64,000 nucleotides of DNA. Source: Kribbella sp. VKM Ac-2568. Its GTDB lineage: Bacteria; Actinomycetota; Actinomycetes; Propionibacteriales; Kribbellaceae. The number at the start of each line of letters is the position of its first letter. The first letter of the stretch is position 1. The stretch is from NCBI RefSeq assembly GCF_004345365.1, contig NZ_SLVF01000015.1, positions 166,250 to 230,249 of the forward strand, read 5' to 3'. The notes under the pieces were generated by a model that had not been told where the DNA came from, did not search any database, and was given only the letters and a program-made list of their open reading frames with translations. Below, in pieces: positions 1-7,922 of the stretch. The position numbers and the translations under genes were made by a program.

Positions 1-180
1 GGCGTGATCACGGATGTCGACGAGCGCGACCCCACTCGCGGCATCGTCGCGCTGACCACGCTCGCGATCGAGGGCCGGGTGACAGGCTCGGCCGCGCTGC
101 CGCTCGGTCAGCCGGTCAGGGTGAAGCTCGTCGAGGCCGACATCGCGAAGCGCACGATCGCCTTCGAACTAGTGAGCTAA
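1..180 (+). CDS. RNB-domain exoribonuclease, C-terminal fragment (cut by window edge)
   Basis: This is the last 59 codons of a gene that enters from the left, ending in AFELVS and TAA. The tail has a small beta-barrel look: alternating hydrophobic strands, then a conserved-looking G-x-P-V-R-V-K-L-V-E-A-D stretch. That resembles the C-terminus of short actinobacterial RNB (RNase II/R type) proteins, which degrade RNA 3' to 5'. The catalytic part lies outside the window, so the family assignment rests on the tail alone. Its 3' end overlaps the convergent TetR gene by about 12 bp. Confidence 0.5.
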   Translation, partial: GVITDVDERDPTRGIVALTTLAIEGRVTGSAALPLGQPVRVKLVEADIAKRTIAFELVS

Positions 181-738
181 GTACTCGTTCACGGCTGCAG
201 TCGTCCGCTTGACGTCGCCAGTCGCGAGCAAGTCGAGCAACGCACCCCGCAGTACAGCCAGTACTGCGGTACGCCGTGCTTGCTGCGTCTGGGCGGTTCC
301 ACTGCCGGTCTGGGCTGTCTTGAGGAGCTCCAGCCAGTCGTCGACGGTCGAGCGGGCGAAGTCCGTCCACGGGCCGTCAGGTGCCACCAGGGATCGCCCG
401 TAGGCCTCGACCCAGAGCTTCATCAGTGGGCGGCGTTCCTCCGCGGCCAGCCACGTCCACAGTTCCCGGGCGATCACGTCGAGCCCGGGCGGTTCGTCGT
501 ACCGGTCGGTGATGCGCTCCAGCAGGTCCAGTTCGTCGCTGCGGGCGCGCGCCAGCAACGCCCGGATCAGCCCGTCCTTGCTGCCGAAGAGGAACAGCAG
601 CACCCGCGGGCTCGACCCGATCGCGGCTGCGAGGGGACGCAGCGAGAGATCGGCCAGCCCGTGCGTCAGCGAGTACGCGTAGGCGAGCTCGAGCAACTCC
701 GTCTCGCGCGCGGACGGGGCTGGTTTCGTGGTGGACAC
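169..738 (-). CDS. TetR/AcrR-family transcriptional regulator
   Basis: The 189-residue protein has an N-terminal helix-turn-helix of TetR type at about residues 12-58 (LSLRPLAAAIGSSPRVLLF followed by FGSKDGLIRALL). An all-helical ligand-binding half follows. The start is a GTG. The gene is divergent from the GNAT gene at 785, and the 24-bp inverted repeat at 753-776 lies between them. It therefore probably represses itself and the acetyltransferase. The ligand cannot be told from the sequence. Confidence 0.85.
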   Translation of the reverse strand: MSTTKPAPSARETELLELAYAYSLTHGLADLSLRPLAAAIGSSPRVLLFLFGSKDGLIRALLARARSDELDLLERITDRYDEPPGLDVIARELWTWLAAEERRPLMKLWVEAYGRSLVAPDGPWTDFARSTVDDWLELLKTAQTGSGTAQTQQARRTAVLAVLRGALLDLLATGDVKRTTAAVNEYLAH

Positions 739-752
739 CCGACTAGTATCTC

Positions 753-776
753 CTACTGAAACAGTCGTGTCAGTAG
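753..776. promoter_or_regulatory. Inverted-repeat operator between TetR and GNAT genes
   Basis: The outer arms CTACTGA (753-759) and TCAGTAG (770-776) are perfectly complementary. Extending them to 12 bp per side gives 9 of 12 matches. The repeat sits between the GTG of the TetR gene (738) and the ATG of the acetyltransferase (785), the usual position for an autoregulatory TetR operator. Confidence 0.65.
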
Positions 777-784
777 ATCGGGTG

Positions 785-1294
785 ATGGCTGTGATGGATG
801 TGACGGCAGTGGAGATCAGAAGGCTCGGCCGGCCGGGGGATCTCGGCTGGGTGGTCCAGGCGCACGGCGAGCTGTATGCCGCGGAGTACGGGTGGGGTGA
901 GGCGTTCGAGTCGCTGGTGGCGCGGATCGTCGCCGACTACGCGAGCGACCACGACCCGGAGTCGGAGGCGGCCTGGATCGCCGAGCAGGACGGCGAACGC
1001 GTCGGTTGCGTCTTCTGCGTCGGTGGTCCCGACGAGGGGACAGCCAAGCTCCGGTTGCTGCTGCTCCATCCGGACGGGCGTGGTCAGGGCCTGGGCGGGC
1101 GACTGGTCGACACCTGCCTGGAGTTCGCCCGCTCGGCCGGTTACAAGCGGATGGTGCTCTGGACCAACGACCCGCTCGTCGCCGCCCGGCACATCTACCT
1201 GGCCCGCGGCTTCAAACTGACCGGCTCCGAGCCGCACGACCTGTTCGGCGAGGAAGTGCTCAGTCAGACCTACGAGGTAGACCTGACCAGGTAA
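785..1294 (+). CDS. GNAT-family N-acetyltransferase
   Basis: The product has the GNAT core. A central beta strand (AKLRLLLLHPDGRGQGLGGRL) carries the acetyl-CoA pyrophosphate-binding R/Q-x-x-G-x-G/A loop. A C-terminal half follows with YKRMVLWTNDPLVAARHIY and ARGFKLTG. This form resembles the acetyltransferase half of MarR-GNAT fusion proteins, but no HTH is present here. An earlier in-frame start would run through the operator, so ATG 785 (or ATG 794) is preferred. Its divergent TetR neighbour suggests inducible acetylation of a toxic small molecule; the substrate is unknown. Confidence 0.8.
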   Translation: MAVMDVTAVEIRRLGRPGDLGWVVQAHGELYAAEYGWGEAFESLVARIVADYASDHDPESEAAWIAEQDGERVGCVFCVGGPDEGTAKLRLLLLHPDGRGQGLGGRLVDTCLEFARSAGYKRMVLWTNDPLVAARHIYLARGFKLTGSEPHDLFGEEVLSQTYEVDLTR

Positions 1295-1337
1295 TGCAGA
1301 GCAGTAGAACCGGGCGTCACCGCCACGCGCTCTACGT

Positions 1338-1560
1338 GCCGTCTCACTGCACATCACGTTGGGCCAGGACTACCTGCCCAACCGGGTAGGCACTGCCAGT
1401 GGTGTGACTCTGGGGTCTCGCGGTCAGCGTCGGCGGACTCACCGCACCGGCGCTGGCAGCCCTGGCCCAGGCGACCTCGCTGCAACTGGTCCTGGCTGTT
1501 CTGGCCGCGCTTCCTGACCTCGCTTGGCTGCTCACCCGTGCGCTGACAGATCCGTCCTGA
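1338..1560 (+). pseudogene. Remnant of an MFS transporter (fosmidomycin-resistance type), C-terminal end only
   Basis: One frame reads LHITLGQDYLPNRVGTASG and VTLG at about 1347-1415. It then shifts, and another frame continues GLAVSVGGLTAPALAALAQA, then a hydrophobic segment, ending LTRALTDPS and TGA at 1558-1560. Joined, the two pieces match the last loop and final helices of MFS transporters of the fosmidomycin-resistance group. There is no upstream membrane-protein coding, so only a frameshifted 3' end survives. Confidence 0.7.
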
Positions 1561-1627
1561 GGGGATGTCGAGAAGGTCCGACCGGCTCCGACGTCACGGT
1601 GATCTGTTGCCGACCGAGGAGACGTCG

Positions 1628-2398
1628 ATGAACCTGCCCGAGGTGGTTTCGGCCGAGAGGTGGCTGGTCGCCCGGAAGAAGTTCCTGGCGGAGGAGAAGG
1701 AGTTCACCAAGCGCCGGGACGCGCTGAACGCGAACCGCCGGCGGCTGCCGATGGTGAAGGTGGAGAAGGACTATGTGTTCGAGGGGCCGGCGGGACAGGT
1801 GCGTCTGATCGACCTGTTCGAGGACCGCCTGCAACTGGTCGTCTACCACTTCATGTTCCAGCCGGAGTGGGACGCGGGCTGCCCGAACTGCTCGGGGTTC
1901 GCGGACGAGATCGGGCACCTGGACTCCCTCAACGCCCGGGGGACCACCTTCGCCGCGGTGTCGCGCGCGCCGTACGAGAAGATCGCCGCGTTCAAGCAGC
2001 GGATGGGGTGGAAGTTCCCGTGGTACTCGTCGTACGGGAGCGACTTCAACTTCGACTTCCACGTGACCCTGGACGAGTCGGTGCTGCCGGTCGAGTACAA
2101 CTACCGGACGAAGGCCGAGTGGGACCAGGTGCCGAACAACGAGCATGTGCAGGGCGGGCAACCGTTCGACCTGCACGGCCTGAGTTGCTTCCTGCGGGTG
2201 GCGGACGACGTTCACCACACCTACTCCACCTACGGCCGGGGCACGGACTCGATGGGCTTCACCACCAACGCCCTCGACCTCACCGCCTTGGGCCGCCAGG
2301 AACCGTGGGAAGAACCCGCGGGCCGCACCACCGGTCTGGGCGCCAAGGCCGGCGACCCCTCCATCACCCACCGCGAGACCGACGACCACTGCCACTGA
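1628..2398 (+). CDS. DUF899 family thioredoxin-fold protein
   Basis: The protein is 256 residues when started at ATG 1628, which follows a GAGGAG ribosome site. An upstream GTG-type extension adds only unrelated sequence. The conserved blocks are those of DUF899: ARKKFLAEEKEFTKRRDAL near the N-terminus, YHFMFQPEWDAGCPNCSGF at about residue 75, and FPWYSSYGSDFNFDFHVT. The family has a peroxiredoxin/thioredoxin-like fold, and the C-P-N-C pair suggests redox activity. No enzymatic role has been fixed for the family. It faces rnpB across a shared hairpin terminator. Confidence 0.85.
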   Translation: MNLPEVVSAERWLVARKKFLAEEKEFTKRRDALNANRRRLPMVKVEKDYVFEGPAGQVRLIDLFEDRLQLVVYHFMFQPEWDAGCPNCSGFADEIGHLDSLNARGTTFAAVSRAPYEKIAAFKQRMGWKFPWYSSYGSDFNFDFHVTLDESVLPVEYNYRTKAEWDQVPNNEHVQGGQPFDLHGLSCFLRVADDVHHTYSTYGRGTDSMGFTTNALDLTALGRQEPWEEPAGRTTGLGAKAGDPSITHRETDDHCH

Positions 2399-2406
2399 GA
2401 CTGTCA

Positions 2407-2448
2407 CCAGCCGGGGTGCGGCCGAGCCCCAGAGCCGCGCCCGGCTGG
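2407..2448. terminator. Bidirectional hairpin terminator
   Basis: The outer arms CCAGCCGGG (2407-2415) and CCCGGCTGG (2440-2448) are perfectly complementary. An inner GCGGC/GCCGC pairing sits between them. The hairpin lies between the convergent DUF899 gene and rnpB. Confidence 0.55.
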
Positions 2449-2459
2449 GGGTGAGTGAA

Positions 2460-2861
2460 CGGGCCGGTCATGTAAGCCGGATTCTGTCGGTGGCGATCAT
2501 CTATCTACGGTGCCCGTTGCCGGACACCTCTAGCGGCCTACCCGCGAGCTCGGGCGGGCAGCCCTCGAACGCTCGCGCGGACGACGGTTGCCCGCCGTCC
2601 TTCTTGGCCTTGCTCCACGTGGGGTTTACCGAGCCTCCGCAGTCACCTGCGGAGCTGGTGGTCTCTTACACCACCGTTTCACCCTCACCCGCACCTGGAT
2701 GAACCACGGGGTTCATCCAGGCCGCTGGCGGTCTGTTCTCTGTGGCACTGTCCCGCGGGTTACCCCGGGTGGGCGTTACCCACCACGTTGCCCTGTGGAG
2801 TCCGGACTTTCCTCGGCGCCCACCGTCTCCGGTGAACAACGCGATCGCCCGACCGACCCGT
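2460..2861 (-). ncRNA. rnpB: RNase P RNA (bacterial class A)
   Basis: On the minus strand the RNA contains the universal GAGGAAAGTCCGGACTCC block near its 5' end. Near the 3' end it carries ACAGAATCCGGCTTACATGA, the other half of the conserved core. The ends pair as helix P1: GGGTCGGTC (complement of 2851-2859) with GACCGGCCC (complement of 2461-2469), nine pairs including one G-U. The length of about 400 nt is normal for the A type. The RNA is the catalytic subunit that trims 5' leaders from tRNA precursors. Its 5' end is only about 8 bp after the stop codon of the DUF952 gene on the same strand, so its promoter must lie inside that gene or it is processed from a longer transcript. Confidence 0.97.
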
Positions 2862-2867
2862 TCAGCT

Positions 2868-3236
2868 TCAGGATAGGGCCTGAGCGGTGACATCGGGCCA
2901 TCGGCCGTCCGTGCCCCGCTCGTACGGCCGTACGTCGACCACCGCGTCCAGGTTGAGCGGGCCGTAGATGTGCGGGAACGACATCCCGATCCCGTCCAGG
3001 TCCTCGTCGCACAACGCGGAGACCAGCCGCTCCGTGTCGATCACCAGCAGGCACAGCGGTTCGGCGACATCGGCGTACACGAAGTTCGCCACCAGGCTGA
3101 CCTGCTCCGGCCGGGACGCATGAATGAAGGTCGCCCCGTCGTCCAGGCTCTTCCCTCGCGTGGACATCCGGTAGCTGCCCGCCCGGTGCGCCGCTTCCCA
3201 CTGCTCCACAAAGGCAATATGCAAAATCAACGCCAT
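2868..3236 (-). CDS. DUF952 family protein
   Basis: The 122-residue protein has the full DUF952 signature. It opens LILHIAFVEQWEAAHRAGSY, has GATFIHASRPEQVSLVANF in the middle, ends with FPHIYGPLNLDAVVDVRPY, and covers the whole domain. The FIHAS block and the H-IYGPL block are the conserved parts of the family. Members are small and of unknown function, and are often annotated as glutathione S-transferase-like without proof. The gene ends just before rnpB. Confidence 0.85.
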   Translation of the reverse strand: MALILHIAFVEQWEAAHRAGSYRMSTRGKSLDDGATFIHASRPEQVSLVANFVYADVAEPLCLLVIDTERLVSALCDEDLDGIGMSFPHIYGPLNLDAVVDVRPYERGTDGRWPDVTAQALS

Positions 3237-3378
3237 GCCCCGACACTAACGGTGCAACAGTTGGCCGCCCGGCAGCGCCGCTCAACAAGAGCCCCAATTG
3301 CGGGTCCTGTCCTTCGGTACGCCGCCGCACAACCCACCAGCGTGCAGCCCACCACCGGGCAGCCCGCCAATCCGGAGG

Positions 3379-3738
3379 TCAGACGCGGAGCAGGAGGTAG
3401 GCGGAGATGATCGATCCGACGACCGCACCGCCGTAGCAGAACAGGATGATCGGGACGCTGAACCTCTTGAGCTGCAGGCCGTCGTAGAGGGTGTACCGGA
3501 ACCGATGCGCCCAGTGGAACAACGCCAGGGCGCACAGTCCGAACAGGACCAACCTGGTGATGGGATTCCGCAGTACTGCGAGCAGGTGCGCGTGGTCGGG
3601 CGGGGTCAGCCAGTCCAACGGGAACGCGACGCCGAACAGGAACAGGAGGACGGGGACGAACAGGGCGGCGATCATGCCGCCGGCGCTGAACAGCAGCCAG
3701 AGGAACGGCTCGGGCGCGGGCGGTCGGCGGGTCGTCAT
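3379..3738 (-). CDS. frdD: Fumarate reductase subunit D, membrane anchor
   Basis: This 119-residue membrane protein has three hydrophobic helices: FLWLLFSAGGMIAALFVPVL, then ITRLVLFGLCALALFHWAH, then IILFCYGGAVVGSIISAYLL. Size and topology fit FrdD of the four-subunit quinol:fumarate reductase. The H-W-x-H-R-F segment after helix two is typical. ATG 3738 overlaps the frdC stop codon (ATGA), indicating translational coupling. With FrdC it anchors FrdAB at the inner face of the membrane and takes part in menaquinol oxidation. Confidence 0.85.
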   Translation of the reverse strand: MTTRRPPAPEPFLWLLFSAGGMIAALFVPVLLFLFGVAFPLDWLTPPDHAHLLAVLRNPITRLVLFGLCALALFHWAHRFRYTLYDGLQLKRFSVPIILFCYGGAVVGSIISAYLLLRV

Positions 3739-4115
3739 CGGAGGATCACCCAGGCGACGACAGCTGACAGCACCAGCCAGGCCGCGTAATGCGCCACCGC
3801 GACCAGGCGAGGTGGCACGCGGCGCCCGCGCATGCGCACCACGATCGCTTTCGGCGCCAGGCCGAACCAGGTCACCGAGTGCAGCAGCACGAACAGCAGC
3901 GCGATCACGTTGATGGCGACCACCCACCAGTGCCCACTCCGGTCGAGGAAGCGCTCGTACTCAGCGCTGCCGCCGCTGACCGCGTTGATCAGCAGCAGGA
4001 GGTACACGACGAACCAGGCAATGAACACGCTGCTGAGCTCGCGGAGTACGAACACGAGGTAGGAGCGACGCTCGAGCCACCAGAAGATGGGGATCGGCCG
4101 GTGATACAAGCTCAT
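3735..4115 (-). CDS. frdC: Fumarate reductase subunit C, membrane anchor
   Basis: The 126-residue protein starts MSLYHRPIPIFWWLERRSYL, the typical FrdC opening. Three transmembrane helices follow, including the segment HWWVVAINVIALLFVLLHSV with the conserved histidine region and WFGLAPKA after it. The start at 4115 was chosen because the family N-terminus begins there and it overlaps the frdB stop. FrdC and FrdD together bind menaquinone and hold the catalytic FrdAB dimer on the membrane. Confidence 0.88.
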   Translation of the reverse strand: MSLYHRPIPIFWWLERRSYLVFVLRELSSVFIAWFVVYLLLLINAVSGGSAEYERFLDRSGHWWVVAINVIALLFVLLHSVTWFGLAPKAIVVRMRGRRVPPRLVAVAHYAAWLVLSAVVAWVILR

Positions 4116-4855
4116 CGTGCGCCCCGGGGCAGGAGGAAGTTCTTGACCGCCTGGGTGGCCGCGGTGAGTTTGTAGCGCTGGATCGCGGCGGCCGGGTCGA
4201 CGTCCTTCGGGCAGGCGGCGCTGCACTCGCCGACGAAGGTGCAGGCCCAGATCCCTTCCGGAGAGGTCAGTACGTCGTCACGGTCCGCGGCGCCCTCGTC
4301 CCGGGAGTCGAGGTTGTACCGCTGGGCCAGCGCGATCGCCGCCGGGCCGACGAACGAGGGGTCGAGGGCATAGACCGGGCAGGCCGAGTAGCACAGCATG
4401 CAGTTGATGCACATGCTGAACTGCTTGTACTCGTCCAGTTCCTCGGGCGTCTGCAGGTACTCGCCTTCCTCGACCGGACTGTCCACGTCGCGGATCATCC
4501 ACGGTTTGACGGTCGGCAGCTTCTCCATGAAGTCGCCGATGTCGACGACGAGGTCGCGGACCACCGGGAAGTTGCGCAACGGCTCGACCCGCACCGGACC
4601 GGGCGCGTAGTCAGTGAGGAAGGTGGCGCAGGTCAGCTGGGGGTCGCCGTTCACGGTCATGCCGCAACTGCCGCAGATGCCCATCCGGCACGACCACCGG
4701 AAGGAGAGCGTGCCGTCCAGGTGGTCCTTGATGTAGGTGAGACCGTCGAGGATGGCCCAGTGCTCGCGCAGTGGCACCTGGTAGGACTGCATCACCGGTT
4801 CGGTGTCCAGCCCCGGCCGGTAGCGTGCGACCTCGAGGGTGATCTGGTCGGCCAT
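4112..4855 (-). CDS. frdB: Fumarate reductase iron-sulfur subunit
   Basis: FrdB, 247 residues, passes electrons from quinol to the flavin. The plant-type [2Fe-2S] site is C56, C61, C64 and C76 (in CRMGICGSCG and LTCATF). The bacterial ferredoxin half has CINCMLCYSACP at about residue 145 and CTFVGECSAACPKD near residue 205. These supply the ligands of the [4Fe-4S] and [3Fe-4S] clusters. The length is normal for the family. It lies one base after frdA and overlaps frdC by four. Confidence 0.95.
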   Translation of the reverse strand: MADQITLEVARYRPGLDTEPVMQSYQVPLREHWAILDGLTYIKDHLDGTLSFRWSCRMGICGSCGMTVNGDPQLTCATFLTDYAPGPVRVEPLRNFPVVRDLVVDIGDFMEKLPTVKPWMIRDVDSPVEEGEYLQTPEELDEYKQFSMCINCMLCYSACPVYALDPSFVGPAAIALAQRYNLDSRDEGAADRDDVLTSPEGIWACTFVGECSAACPKDVDPAAAIQRYKLTAATQAVKNFLLPRGAR

Positions 4856-4856
4856 G

Positions 4857-6602
4857 CTATCTCCCGTAGACGCGTTCGCCCGGTGGCCAGCGGGTGATCG
4901 TCACCGGGAGGTACTGGACCCGACGGCCGTGGCGGTCGGGTTCGCGGTAGACCAGCGAGTGCGCGAGGTAGCCCTCGTCGTCGCGGGCCGGGAAGTCGGT
5001 GCGCTGATGCGCCCCGCGTGACTCCTCACGCTGCAGTGCGCAGGTGATGATGCTCTCGGCAACGTCCAGCATGAACGACAGCTCGAGGAGGGCGACCAGC
5101 TCGGTGTTGAACGTCCGGCTGTGGTCGTCGACCGCCGCATCGGCGAACCGCAGTCGCAGCTCCTGCAGCTCATCGGCCGCCTTCGCCAGCGAGTCGCCGT
5201 CCCGGTAGATCCCCGCGCCGTTCTCCATCGCTGTCTGCATCTCGGTCCTGATGTCCGCGATCCGCTCGCGCCCCTCCGCGTGCCGCGTCAGCTCCCGCTC
5301 CAGCCGGTCTTCCTCGTCGCGGCCCTGCGCCAGAATCGCCGGCGGGATGGCGCCGCCGTACTGGCCGGCGAACACGGCGGCGGCCCGGCCGGCGCGGGTA
5401 CCGAACACCAGGCACTCCGGCAGCGAGTTCGACCCCAGCCGGTTGGCGCCGTTGATGCTGACGCAGGCGACCTCCCCGGCGGCGTACAGACCCTGGATCG
5501 GCGTCGCACCATGGATGTCGGTGTGGATGCCGCCCATCATGTAGTGCACCACCGGGCGCACCGGGACCAGCTCGGTCACCGGGTCGATGTTCTGGTACTG
5601 CGAGCACAGCTCCCGCACGAAGGGGAGCTTGGCGTCGATGAGCTCGGCACCCAGATGGCGAAGGTCCAGATGCACGATCGGCCCGTACGGCGTATCGATG
5701 GTCCGGCCCTTGTCGAACTCGTGCACGAAGGCCTGTGACAACCGGTCGCGTGGTCCCAGCTCCATGCTGCGCATCACCGGAGTGGGTTCGGGGATGCCGA
5801 GGTCGTAGTCCTGCAGGTAGCGGTAGCCGTCCTTGTTGAGCAGCCAGCCGCCCTCGGCCCGGGCTGCCTCGGTGATCAGGATGCCGGTGAAGGGCAGGCC
5901 GGTCGGGTGGTACTGGACGAACTCCATGTCCTTGAGCGGTGCGCCCGCCCGGTAGGCGAGCGCCATGCCGTCACCGGTCTTGATGTTGGCGTTCGTGGTG
6001 AACGGGTAGACCCGGCCACACCCCCCGGTGCACACGATCACGGCGCTGGCGGTGATGGTCTCGGTCCGCCCGGTGGCGAGTTCGATGGCGACGACGCCGT
6101 ACGTCCTCCCGTTGTCGACCAGGAGCTTCGTGACGTACCACTCGTCGTACCGGACGACATCGGGAAACGAGAGCACGGTCTGGAAGAGCGTGTGCAGCAT
6201 GTGGAAGCCGGTCCGGTCGGCGGCGAACCAGGTGCGCTTCTTCTTCATCCCGCCGAAGGCTCGTACGGCGGTGTGCCCGTCCGGCTGGCGGCTCCAGGGA
6301 CAGCCCCAGTGCTCCAGCCGGAGCAGTTCACGGGGAGCCTCGGCGACGAAGGCCTCGACCGCATCCTGATCGCACAACCAGTCGCTGCCCGACACGGTGT
6401 CGTAAGCGTGCTCGTCGAGGCTGTCGTCGTCGGCGGCGACACCCGCGGCTCCGCCCTCAGCAGACACCGTGTGGCTGCGCATCGGGTAGACCTTCGACAC
6501 GATCGCCACCCGCAGCCGCGGATTGGTCTCGGCCACCGCGATGGCCGCGCGCAACCCGGCGCCGCCGCCACCGATCACCAGAACGTCATGAAACGCGCTC
6601 AT
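4857..6602 (-). CDS. frdA: Fumarate reductase flavoprotein subunit
   Basis: This 581-residue catalytic subunit reduces fumarate to succinate. The FAD-binding dinucleotide fold is GGGGAGLRAAI at about residue 11. The histidine that carries covalent FAD is H44 in MRSHTVSAEGG. The active-site region includes FVQYHPTGLP and the fumarate-binding HLDLRHLG and HYMMGGIHTD stretches. Order and spacing (small ORF, A, B, C, D) match the frdABCD type rather than the sdhCDAB type. The separate small C and D subunits support a fumarate reductase, although in vivo direction cannot be proven from sequence. Confidence 0.95.
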   Translation of the reverse strand: MSAFHDVLVIGGGGAGLRAAIAVAETNPRLRVAIVSKVYPMRSHTVSAEGGAAGVAADDDSLDEHAYDTVSGSDWLCDQDAVEAFVAEAPRELLRLEHWGCPWSRQPDGHTAVRAFGGMKKKRTWFAADRTGFHMLHTLFQTVLSFPDVVRYDEWYVTKLLVDNGRTYGVVAIELATGRTETITASAVIVCTGGCGRVYPFTTNANIKTGDGMALAYRAGAPLKDMEFVQYHPTGLPFTGILITEAARAEGGWLLNKDGYRYLQDYDLGIPEPTPVMRSMELGPRDRLSQAFVHEFDKGRTIDTPYGPIVHLDLRHLGAELIDAKLPFVRELCSQYQNIDPVTELVPVRPVVHYMMGGIHTDIHGATPIQGLYAAGEVACVSINGANRLGSNSLPECLVFGTRAGRAAAVFAGQYGGAIPPAILAQGRDEEDRLERELTRHAEGRERIADIRTEMQTAMENGAGIYRDGDSLAKAADELQELRLRFADAAVDDHSRTFNTELVALLELSFMLDVAESIITCALQREESRGAHQRTDFPARDDEGYLAHSLVYREPDRHGRRVQYLPVTITRWPPGERVYGR

Positions 6603-6612
6603 CGACGGCCGG

Positions 6613-6846
6613 TCATGCTTCGTGGTCGCCGCTGTGCTCGTCCATCAGGACCTTTCCGTCGTGGCGGATGGTCCTGATCCGCATGCTGCCGTCGTGGAAC
6701 TCGTGCTTGACCCGACGGCAGCCGCACGAGTACGTCACATCGTCGAAGCGAAGACCCTCGAGGTCGTCGTCCTTGCTGCGATCACCGTCCACGAGCCGTC
6801 CGCAAGGCGCTCGCTCCCCGGTGAAGTGGGTAATGGTCCCGGTCAT
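6613..6846 (-). CDS. Small Cys-containing protein at the head of the frd operon
   Basis: This 77-residue protein is unrecognised. It starts at ATG 6846, behind a strong AGGAGG site with six bases of spacing. It has one cysteine near residue 15 (ERAPCGRL) and a paired CGCRRVKHEF further on, so it may bind a metal or act in redox. Many acidic residues surround these. It ends 10 bp before frdA, with no terminator between, and is the first gene behind the Crp-type site. Co-transcription with the reductase is very likely; the function is unknown. Confidence 0.65.
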   Translation of the reverse strand: MTGTITHFTGERAPCGRLVDGDRSKDDDLEGLRFDDVTYSCGCRRVKHEFHDGSMRIRTIRHDGKVLMDEHSGDHEA

Positions 6847-6874
6847 CACCAACCTCCTCGGCTGCCCGAATGTT

Positions 6875-6890
6875 TGTGACTCACATCACA
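6875..6890. promoter_or_regulatory. Perfect Crp/GlxR-type binding site upstream of the frd operon
   Basis: The sequence is TGTGACTCACATCACA, an exact match to the Crp consensus TGTGA-N6-TCACA. It lies 29 bp upstream of the first start codon of the operon at 6846, and about 185 bp from the divergent DinB gene. Actinobacterial Crp/GlxR proteins use this same consensus. Confidence 0.8.
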
Positions 6891-7073
6891 CCTAGATAGT
6901 GCCCCTCGCACCTCCCCGCGGCAATGGCTGCGCTTGTTCGCAGACCCTGCTCAACCCGGGCCGGCCGGAGTACGTTTGAACTTTCAAGGTGATGCCCGCC
7001 CCGTTCCGGGCGCGGTGTGCCCGGCTCGACGGACACCACCTCCGGCCCCTCAGGCTGCAACGGAGGTAGGGAC

Positions 7074-7883
7074 ATGAGCAGCTGGAACCCCATGTCGTAC
7101 GAGGGCAAGGAAACCATTCTCCGGGTGGTCCGGGACGAGGCCGAGCAGTTCTTCGACCTGGTCGACAGCGAGGAAGCCTGGGAGGCGCCGACCGGTGCCG
7201 GCCACTGGCAGGTTCGCGACACCGTGGCACACATCGCCGACACCACCGAGGCGTACTTCGTCGCGTTCGATGCGGCCAGGGCTCATACCGAGGTGCCGGC
7301 GGCCTATGGGCTGCCAGGCATGGCGGAGCGGGTCGACAAGCAGGCCCTCGCGCTGCGCGACGTCCCCCGGACCGAGCTGGTCGAACGGCTTCGCGGCGAC
7401 TTCGACAAGATCATGGAGACCTTCGACGCCCTCGGACCGGAGGATTGGGGCGGGCTGACCGTGCCGCATTTCTACATGGGCCCGTTGCCTTCGTTCTTCT
7501 TCCCCGCCTTCCAGTTGATGGACTACGGCGTCCATTCCTGGGATGTGCGGCAGGGCACCGGCCGGGCGCACGGCCTGACCGGCGAGGCGGCCGACCTGCT
7601 CGTGCCGTTCATGTACGTCCTGTGGCAGTACACGACCGGAGTCAACGAGCCCTGCGAGCTGGGCATCCGGATCACCAGCGGCCCGAACGCCGGCGACACC
7701 CGGGTCCTGGTCGGGACCGAGGGCATGTCGTACGAGTCCGGAGAAGTGAACGACCTGACTACGGTCCTGGAGTTCGACCCCGGCAGTTTCGTGCTGACCG
7801 CCTTCGGCCGGAGCAACTCCGGGACGATCCGCGGCGATCGCGCCGTCGCCGATCGCTATCTCAACCTGTTCTTCCGCATCTGA
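7074..7883 (+). CDS. Maleylpyruvate isomerase N-terminal-type (DinB superfamily) protein
   Basis: This 269-residue protein has the DinB-like four-helix bundle of mycothiol-dependent enzymes. The first metal-ligand histidine lies in WQVRDTVAHIADTTEAY at about residue 50. The second ligand region is FQLMDYGVHSWDVRQGTGRA near residue 150. A C-terminal domain of about 80 residues follows, as in the MDMPI fold. ATG 7074 is preceded by GGAGG. The natural substrate is not known. It is divergent from frd but has no obvious link to it. Confidence 0.78.
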   Translation: MSSWNPMSYEGKETILRVVRDEAEQFFDLVDSEEAWEAPTGAGHWQVRDTVAHIADTTEAYFVAFDAARAHTEVPAAYGLPGMAERVDKQALALRDVPRTELVERLRGDFDKIMETFDALGPEDWGGLTVPHFYMGPLPSFFFPAFQLMDYGVHSWDVRQGTGRAHGLTGEAADLLVPFMYVLWQYTTGVNEPCELGIRITSGPNAGDTRVLVGTEGMSYESGEVNDLTTVLEFDPGSFVLTAFGRSNSGTIRGDRAVADRYLNLFFRI

Positions 7884-7922
7884 GCTGGAGTTCGGGACGC
7901 TGGATCGGCGGCGCGAACGGGA

